A stretch of DNA of 64,000 nt. Origin: Endoryza foliicola (GTDB lineage: Bacteria; Bacteroidota; Bacteroidia; Chitinophagales; Chitinophagaceae). Both the position numbers and the translations under genes were made by a program. Below the pieces are notes generated by a model that was not told the origin of the DNA, made no database searches, and saw only the letters and a list, made by a program, of their open reading frames with translations. Numbering within the stretch: the first letter of the stretch is position 1; each line of letters opens with the position of its first letter. Positions 59,182 to 64,000 of the stretch are shown here, piece by piece. Location of the stretch: positions 2,914,001-2,978,000 of the forward strand of contig OZ245715.1 in the NCBI GenBank assembly GCA_965226965.1, given 5' to 3'.

Positions 59182-60489
59182 ATGCGCATTTCTCTTTGGA
59201 TTCCCGGACTTCTTTTCGCCTCTTGCTTCAGTATCATTTCCTGTAAGTCCAAACAAAAATCAACTAACGTGAACTCATCCTCGAAAATGGAGTCGGCTAC
59301 TTCTACCAAAGTCAACGTTTTAGATAGTTTGTTGCATGCCCATTCAAATGAATTTAAATCTATTCTTGACCAACCGGATGCCTATCGAGTTCAAATAATT
59401 TACACGCAAATCAATAGAAATCAACAGAATGTGCCGAGTTTTGTGGATTATAGCTTTCGACTAAATAATGCAGAATACTTTTATCCGGCCTCTACAGTAA
59501 AATTTCCTACCGCAGTTCTAGCGCTCCAGAAACTCAGAGAATTAAACAAGCCCGGATTGGATCGATTCTCTACCATGATTACCGAAGCCGGCTATTCCGG
59601 TATGCTTCCTGTATACAACGACCCTAGCGCTCCCGATGGTAAACCGAGTATCGATCACTATATCAAAAAAATTCTGTTAACAAGTGATAACGACGCTTTT
59701 AACAGGCTTTATGAGTTTTTAGGTTCAGAATACATCAATTCAGAATTGCACAAAAAAGGCTATCAATCGGCCCAAATCATCCACCGTTTAGAGCGCTCTT
59801 TGACAGAAGATGAAAATCGACATTCCAATCCCGTTCATTTCTTTGATCTCGTAACAGGTCAATCGATTTATTCAAAACCAATGCTGTTTAATCAGCAGCC
59901 ATACCCCGATAGAACTGACCGACTTGGTAAAGCTTATTACAAAAACGACCAGTTAGTAGATGGGCCAATGGATTTTTCCAAAAAGAACCGAATTGGTTTA
60001 GATGACCTCCATAATATGCTGAGAGCCATTATGTTCCCTGAAGCAGTTGCGAGTCAGAGAAGGTTCAACTTGGACAGGGAAGATTATCAGTTTTTGAGAA
60101 ATTATATGTCGATGTACCCTGCAGAAAGCGGCATAGCCGGATATGACAGCACTAGTTATTGGGATGCTTATTGCAAGTTTTTGTATTGGGGATCCGAGAA
60201 AGGAACCTTACCAAAGTCCCTCCGCGTGTTTAACAAAGTAGGCGATGCTTATGGATTTCTGCTAGACGTGGCTTATGTAGCCGATTTCGATAAAAACATA
60301 GAGTTCATGGTTTCTGCTGTAATCTATTGCAATAGTGATGGAATACTCAATGACAGCAAGTATGACTACGATGCAGTCGGATTCCCATTTTTCAAAAATT
60401 TGGGCCGGGTGATTTACGAATATGAATTAAATAGAAAAAGAAGTTTTACACCCGATTTATCGGCTTTCAAATTTAGCTACCAAAAGTAA
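59182..60489 (+). CDS. Beta-lactamase-fold serine hydrolase lipoprotein
   Basis: 435 residues. Lipoprotein signal with IISC (Cys21 the likely lipid site; an earlier FASC is possible). Class-A-like motifs are SxxK at Ser104-Lys107 (PASTVKFP) and SDN at 168-170; the late K[TS]G motif appears only as KVG. It is longer than class A beta-lactamases (about 290 residues), with extra loops and a tail, so it is more likely a penicillin-binding-like or esterase-like serine hydrolase than a resistance enzyme. Resistance cannot be read from the sequence. Confidence 0.85.
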   Translation: MRISLWIPGLLFASCFSIISCKSKQKSTNVNSSSKMESATSTKVNVLDSLLHAHSNEFKSILDQPDAYRVQIIYTQINRNQQNVPSFVDYSFRLNNAEYFYPASTVKFPTAVLALQKLRELNKPGLDRFSTMITEAGYSGMLPVYNDPSAPDGKPSIDHYIKKILLTSDNDAFNRLYEFLGSEYINSELHKKGYQSAQIIHRLERSLTEDENRHSNPVHFFDLVTGQSIYSKPMLFNQQPYPDRTDRLGKAYYKNDQLVDGPMDFSKKNRIGLDDLHNMLRAIMFPEAVASQRRFNLDREDYQFLRNYMSMYPAESGIAGYDSTSYWDAYCKFLYWGSEKGTLPKSLRVFNKVGDAYGFLLDVAYVADFDKNIEFMVSAVIYCNSDGILNDSKYDYDAVGFPFFKNLGRVIYEYELNRKRSFTPDLSAFKFSYQK

Positions 60490-60492
60490 CAG

Positions 60493-60520
60493 TTGTTAGT
60501 GCATATATATTGTAATTTTG
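60493..60520 (+). promoter_or_regulatory. Complete Bacteroidota promoter of aspC
   Basis: TTG (60493-60495), 17-base spacer, TAATTTTG (60513-60520). The ATG follows 24 bases later. Confidence 0.72.
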
Positions 60521-60544
60521 CAGCCGTCTAAAAACAAACAAACA

Positions 60545-61756
60545 ATGCAAGCATCTACAGATTCGGCAGTTATTTCTTCACTATTAGGAAGATTCAGTGA
60601 GCCGGAAACACTTAAAATGGCCAAGTTAGGCCGTGAATTAAGAGCTCAAGGTATCGATGTTATCGATTTAAGCTTGGGAGAACCTGATTTCGATACTCCT
60701 ACCCACATCAAAGAAGCAGCAAAGAAAGCTATTGATGATAACTGGAGCCATTATACTCCTGTTGCTGGTTTCTTGGATTTGAGAGAAGCTGTTTGTACAA
60801 AATTAAAGCGCGATAACAATCTCGACTATAAACCTGAGAACATTGTTGTATCTACAGGTGCTAAGCAAAGCCTAGCAAACATCATTCTGGCAGTTGTAGA
60901 TCAAGGCGATGAAGTTATCATCCCTGCGCCATTTTGGGTAACATACTCTGAATTGGTAAAAATTGCGGGTGGTGTACCGGTGATCGTGTCAACTTCAATG
61001 GAATCGGGTTTCAAAATAACTCCGGAGCAATTGAAAGCTGCCATTACAGATCGTTCTAAATTATTCTTATTCTCTTCTCCTTGTAATCCTTCCGGTGCTG
61101 TTTATACGAAAGCTGAGCTCGAAGCTTTAAAAGAAGTGTTCGTAGCGAATCCCTCTATTCTAATCATTTCCGATGAAATTTATGAATACATCAATTTCGT
61201 TGGCGCTCATGAAAGCATCGCTCAATTTAGTGATATTAAAGACCGCGTAATCATTGTAAATGGCTTGAGTAAAGGATTTGCAATGACCGGTTATCGTTTA
61301 GGATACACCGCTTCTAATACAACTATTGCAAAGGCAATGGAAAAGTTACAAGGACAGTTCACCAGCGGTACCAATTCAATTACACAGAAGGCTGCGGTAG
61401 TGGCTTTGACCGCGGATCTGAAACCTACTTTTGAAATGACGGAAGAGTTTGCAAGAAGACGCAAACGCGTAATGGAATTGATCGCAGGAATTCCGGGTTG
61501 GAAGTGTGCCGAACCTACCGGAGCATTCTACGTATTCCCGGATATTAGTTCCTATTTCGGTAAATCGGATGGCACCAATGCTATTAATGATGCCGATGAT
61601 TTGTGTATGTATTTGTTAAATGTGGCACACGTTTCTACCGTAACTGGTCGTGCATTTGGATCGCCTGAATGCATTCGTTTGAGTTTTGCAAACAGCCTTC
61701 CCAAAATTGAAGCTGCGTATGAGCGAATTAAAGCAGCTTTGGCTAAATTGAAATAA
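60545..61756 (+). CDS. aspC: Aspartate aminotransferase, class I PLP fold
   Basis: 403 residues from ATG 60545; a TTG upstream is promoter DNA. Family features: LSLGEPDFDTP near the start, the NPSGA motif, DEIYEYI, and the PLP lysine in GLSKGF (Lys243) followed by MTGYRLGY; C-terminal RLSFANS binds the substrate carboxylate. It links aspartate and 2-oxoglutarate metabolism, or prephenate in related members. It has its own promoter and terminator. Confidence 0.92.
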   Translation: MQASTDSAVISSLLGRFSEPETLKMAKLGRELRAQGIDVIDLSLGEPDFDTPTHIKEAAKKAIDDNWSHYTPVAGFLDLREAVCTKLKRDNNLDYKPENIVVSTGAKQSLANIILAVVDQGDEVIIPAPFWVTYSELVKIAGGVPVIVSTSMESGFKITPEQLKAAITDRSKLFLFSSPCNPSGAVYTKAELEALKEVFVANPSILIISDEIYEYINFVGAHESIAQFSDIKDRVIIVNGLSKGFAMTGYRLGYTASNTTIAKAMEKLQGQFTSGTNSITQKAAVVALTADLKPTFEMTEEFARRRKRVMELIAGIPGWKCAEPTGAFYVFPDISSYFGKSDGTNAINDADDLCMYLLNVAHVSTVTGRAFGSPECIRLSFANSLPKIEAAYERIKAALAKLK

Positions 61757-61775
61757 GAGATCTTTCTCTATAAAG

Positions 61776-61808
61776 AAAGCCTTCCAATTGTAAACGGAAG
61801 GCTTTTTT
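61776..61808. terminator. Terminator after aspC
   Basis: AAAGCCTTCC (61776-61785) pairs with GGAAGGCTTT (61796-61805), followed by T residues on the plus strand. The minus-strand side is also T-rich, so it may serve the convergent Gfo/Idh gene too. Confidence 0.85.
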
Positions 61809-61811
61809 ATT

Positions 61812-63128
61812 TCATCGTTTTTTTAGTTCCGGCTTGATACTGGTTAAAGAACCAATTGCGACCGGGTTACCTGTGTCAATACTTTTTCGAGCGGCAATAC
61901 CAATTAAGCAAGACAAGGCACCATCCCTTGAACCCGCGGCTTGTTTGAATGGATCGGGCCCGGGGCTAAATACTTGTTTTCTCAAACGTTCGTCGCCTCC
62001 ACCGTGTCCTTCTTCTTTATTCGAAATTTCGATGCGCTCTCTCTTGCCGAAATTGGTAGTAATTTCAATCACATCGCCTTCTGTTTCTTCCCAGGGTTGG
62101 CGTTCTTTGATCCAAGCATCTAATTTCCCTTTTGTGCCATTAAACGAAATTCTATACCCTTCGTAAGGCGAGTAGGTGGTTAGAGAATAACTTACCTGTA
62201 CCTTATTTGCATACTTAATTTGAACTGCCATTTTATCGAAAATGTCTACATCCTCTTTAAATACACATCCATCTCTTGTATATCCATCATAAGCTTCATT
62301 TTTCACGTACAGTTCTGTATAGTCGGTGTTTTTCAAAACATCGAAATAAAATGGACATACTGTTTTGTGGGTACATGTTCTACAATGGCTATTTCTATAT
62401 GGGCCATTCTTACCATAAAACTCTTGTCCTCCTAAGGCGCTTACTTCTTCAGGGTCAGAGTCAATCCACCAGTTCAATAGATCAAAGTGGTGAGTTGCTT
62501 TGTGAACTAAGAGCGAGCCACTATTTTTTCTCAACCGATGCCAGCGTCTGAAATAATCGGCCCCATGATAAACATCCAAATACCAATGGAAATCTACAGA
62601 TGTAATTTTACCGATAGTGTCAGCTTGTAACAATTCCCAAATCTTTTGACGATGGGGCGAATAGCGATAATTAAATGTTACGATGATTTTTTTTCCGGTT
62701 CTTTTTTCAGCTTGTAAAATGGCTTCACATTTTTCTTCATCAATTGTCATGGGCTTTTCCGTAATGATATTAGCGCCATATTCCATACCTTTAATGATGA
62801 ATTCGTGGTGCGTACCGTCTACCGTCATCACCATTAACCAATCGGGTTTTGACTGCTGCATCATTTGATCGAATCCTTTAAAAACAGGGCAGTTAAGGTT
62901 AAGCATTTTTTGAAAACTGTGTGCCCTTCCTTCATTGATGTCATAAAGGCCAACAAATTCTACTGTATCGCCGAATTCTGCTAACACAGGGCGTCCCCAC
63001 ATTCCAAGGGCTCTTACACCTGTTCCAACAATCGCTATTTTCATTTTTGGGGGAGTTTGATTTTGATGTAACGTGAATGGTGCCACACCTAGTGCTGCGG
63101 AATGAGCAAAAAAATCCCGACGATTCAT
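61812..63128 (-). CDS. Gfo/Idh/MocA oxidoreductase with Tat signal
   Basis: 438 residues. N-terminal MNRRDFF with a following Ala-rich stretch is a twin-arginine signal, so it is exported folded with its nucleotide. The Rossmann loop IAIVGTGVRALG (31-42), EKPMTIDEEKC (Lys in EKP) and a C-terminal alpha/beta domain identify the family. A cysteine cluster (HCRTCTHKTVC) in the middle may bind metal. Tat-exported Gfo/Idh proteins are common in Bacteroidota and may modify sugars in the periplasm; substrate unknown. Confidence 0.88.
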   Translation of the reverse strand: MNRRDFFAHSAALGVAPFTLHQNQTPPKMKIAIVGTGVRALGMWGRPVLAEFGDTVEFVGLYDINEGRAHSFQKMLNLNCPVFKGFDQMMQQSKPDWLMVMTVDGTHHEFIIKGMEYGANIITEKPMTIDEEKCEAILQAEKRTGKKIIVTFNYRYSPHRQKIWELLQADTIGKITSVDFHWYLDVYHGADYFRRWHRLRKNSGSLLVHKATHHFDLLNWWIDSDPEEVSALGGQEFYGKNGPYRNSHCRTCTHKTVCPFYFDVLKNTDYTELYVKNEAYDGYTRDGCVFKEDVDIFDKMAVQIKYANKVQVSYSLTTYSPYEGYRISFNGTKGKLDAWIKERQPWEETEGDVIEITTNFGKRERIEISNKEEGHGGGDERLRKQVFSPGPDPFKQAAGSRDGALSCLIGIAARKSIDTGNPVAIGSLTSIKPELKKR

Positions 63129-63171
63129 GATTGGCTAGTTTTACTAAAGTTATAGAATTGCTTAAAACCAA

Positions 63172-63879
63172 TCAGGCTTTTTTACTGGTAATGGTTGCGA
63201 GACCACCAATCAAGTCAATCAAGGTATGAACAATTATCACATATAGCAGTGATCCGGAATGAAAGAAAAGTAATCCGAACAGTAGTGAAAATACTCCAAT
63301 TTTTAGAACCGCTTCTTTTCCTTGGTACATATGTGCCAAACTAAATACAACCGTTGGAATTACTACCGCCCAAGTACTGGCAAGGAATGTGTGTTGAAGT
63401 ATTGAATGAACATAAGGAATTAAAAAGCCTCTGAACACCACTTCCTCAAATACACCTGCACTTATGCACAGCACCAAATAGGAGGGGAGTTCGCTCCATC
63501 GGGTGGGCATAAAGGGAGCTTTTTTTATCAAATCTTCTGAGTCAACATCCCATTTCAGCGAGTAATACAGATCTCCAAAATACAACGAAGCAAATACGAT
63601 TAGCAAGGTATAGCTAATGGTAGCGGTTGTTTCATCGGGTTGTTTAAAACCAAGAATGTCAAAACTTCTTTGGTAATACAACCAAACCATTACAACTAAG
63701 AAAGCCATCGCGAATAGAAAAATACTATTAGCAATATAAAACTGCCTTTTTTGATGTGAGCTGAATTCGGGAAGTTCTTGTTGGGAAGTTTGATTCCCTT
63801 TAATACCCATTAAAATTGGAATAACTAGCCCAAAAACTAGCGCCAACAAAGCGTCTACAAGGGTAGGTGCATAAATCAT
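63172..63879 (-). CDS. CPBP intramembrane metalloprotease (CAAX/Abi type)
   Basis: 235 residues, about six membrane segments. Motif 1 EEVVFR (145-150) is intact, with His183 (SLAHMYQG) and His218 as the other metal ligands. In bacteria such proteases may process small peptides or affect immunity to bacteriocins. It shares an ATGA overlap with the end of coaE and follows it in one transcript. Confidence 0.9.
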   Translation of the reverse strand: MIYAPTLVDALLALVFGLVIPILMGIKGNQTSQQELPEFSSHQKRQFYIANSIFLFAMAFLVVMVWLYYQRSFDILGFKQPDETTATISYTLLIVFASLYFGDLYYSLKWDVDSEDLIKKAPFMPTRWSELPSYLVLCISAGVFEEVVFRGFLIPYVHSILQHTFLASTWAVVIPTVVFSLAHMYQGKEAVLKIGVFSLLFGLLFFHSGSLLYVIIVHTLIDLIGGLATITSKKA

Positions 63880-64000
63880 ACAGCTTGGGCTCTTTTAATC
63901 AATTCAGCATGTATTCGGAGAACCTGAGGTATAACCGGACTCCGGTCATCGTTTACGATAACATAATCACACAAACGCATTTTAATGATATCGTTGATTT
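63876..64000 (-). CDS. coaE: Dephospho-CoA kinase, C-terminal end
   Basis: The frame runs off the right edge. The visible 41 residues (MRLCDYVIVNDDRSPVIPQV and the following helix) match the C-terminal end of CoaE, in which the CD-x-V-I-x-N-D-D stretch is highly conserved. The P-loop is outside the window. Its stop codon overlaps the CPBP start by 4 bases. Confidence 0.85.
   Translation of the reverse strand, partial: INDIIKMRLCDYVIVNDDRSPVIPQVLRIHAELIKRAQAV

Noticed and set aside
59182..60489. Serine hydrolase as a true class A beta-lactamase
   Set aside because: It is about 150 residues too long, lacks a clear KTG motif, and a lipoprotein anchor plus extra loops fit other serine hydrolases better.
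1..64000. CRISPR arrays, insertion sequences, integrases, prophage or conjugation genes
   Set aside because: No regularly spaced direct repeats, transposase-like or integrase-like proteins, or terminal inverted repeats were found by reading. The window looks like stable core genome.
1..64000. tRNA or rRNA genes
   Set aside because: No cloverleaf with a GGTTCGAATCC-type T arm and no rRNA core sequences were noticed in the gaps. A tRNAscan run would settle this.

Overview
The window is chromosomal core DNA of a Bacteroidota, most likely a member of the Chitinophagales/Chitinophagaceae. Reasons: the primary sigma factor is the short Bacteroidota type without region 1.1. Promoters of the Bacteroidota form (TTG or TTTG, 17-19 bp, TAnnTTTG) lie before many genes. 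Several families are typical of the phylum (DUF4249, DUF2723, DUF3822, DUF2027-Smr, DUF3857, MORN/TPR proteins). Coding density is high and I see no insertion sequence, prophage, integrase, CRISPR array or tRNA gene. The genus assignment is inference; no 16S sequence is present.

Layout. 1-3.2 kb: end of a DsbA-like gene, two secreted alpha/beta hydrolases, a secreted protein of unknown function and a YdeI-like protein. 3.2-8.5 kb: RRM RNA-binding protein (minus), QueD-like enzyme, SMC, a possible small RNA and a DMT-like membrane protein. 8.5-12.4 kb: a redox/BNR pair, then a poorly understood stretch with an odd C-rich minus-strand transcription unit, a multi-pass membrane protein and two small unknown proteins. 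12.5-20.6 kb: ribF, purM, rpoD, a DUF4249 lipoprotein, trxB, folB, a TPR protein and a MATE exporter. 20.7-27.4 kb: a tight plus-strand operon (DUF3822, rsmD, bioD, 5-formyl-THF cyclo-ligase, lpxK, RNase R, polyprenyl synthase). 27.4-32.1 kb: amino-acid permease, DUF2027-Smr, LysE-type exporter, DUF3050 and the RNase P RNA. 32.1-34.7 kb (minus): the yceD-rpmF-plsX operon plus a degenerate CPBP membrane protein. 34.9-44 kb: a large BNR/sortilin-like secreted protein, a SanA-like protein, mtaB, a DUF4258 lipoprotein, a PlsC-like acyltransferase and priA.

44-51.8 kb (minus) holds a four-gene translationally coupled unit: a 1099-residue TPR/MORN protein, a DUF3857-transglutaminase with an intact Cys-His-Asp triad, a paralogue in which all three triad positions are replaced, and a small NAD(P)-binding protein. 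This is the best candidate for an undescribed system in the window. 51.9-64 kb: murB, an AAA+/VWA pair, a DUF2723 membrane glycosyltransferase-like protein, a beta-lactamase-fold lipoprotein, an aspartate aminotransferase, a Tat-exported Gfo/Idh/MocA protein, a CPBP protease and the 3' end of coaE.

Most genes serve housekeeping: folate and flavin supply (ribF, folB, cyclo-ligase), envelope building (lpxK, plsX, PlsC-like, murB, polyprenyl synthase), RNA processing (rnpB, RNase R, rsmD, mtaB) and chromosome maintenance (smc, priA). Several -7 promoter boxes end only 4-10 bases before the start codon, which suggests leaderless or very short-leader mRNAs.
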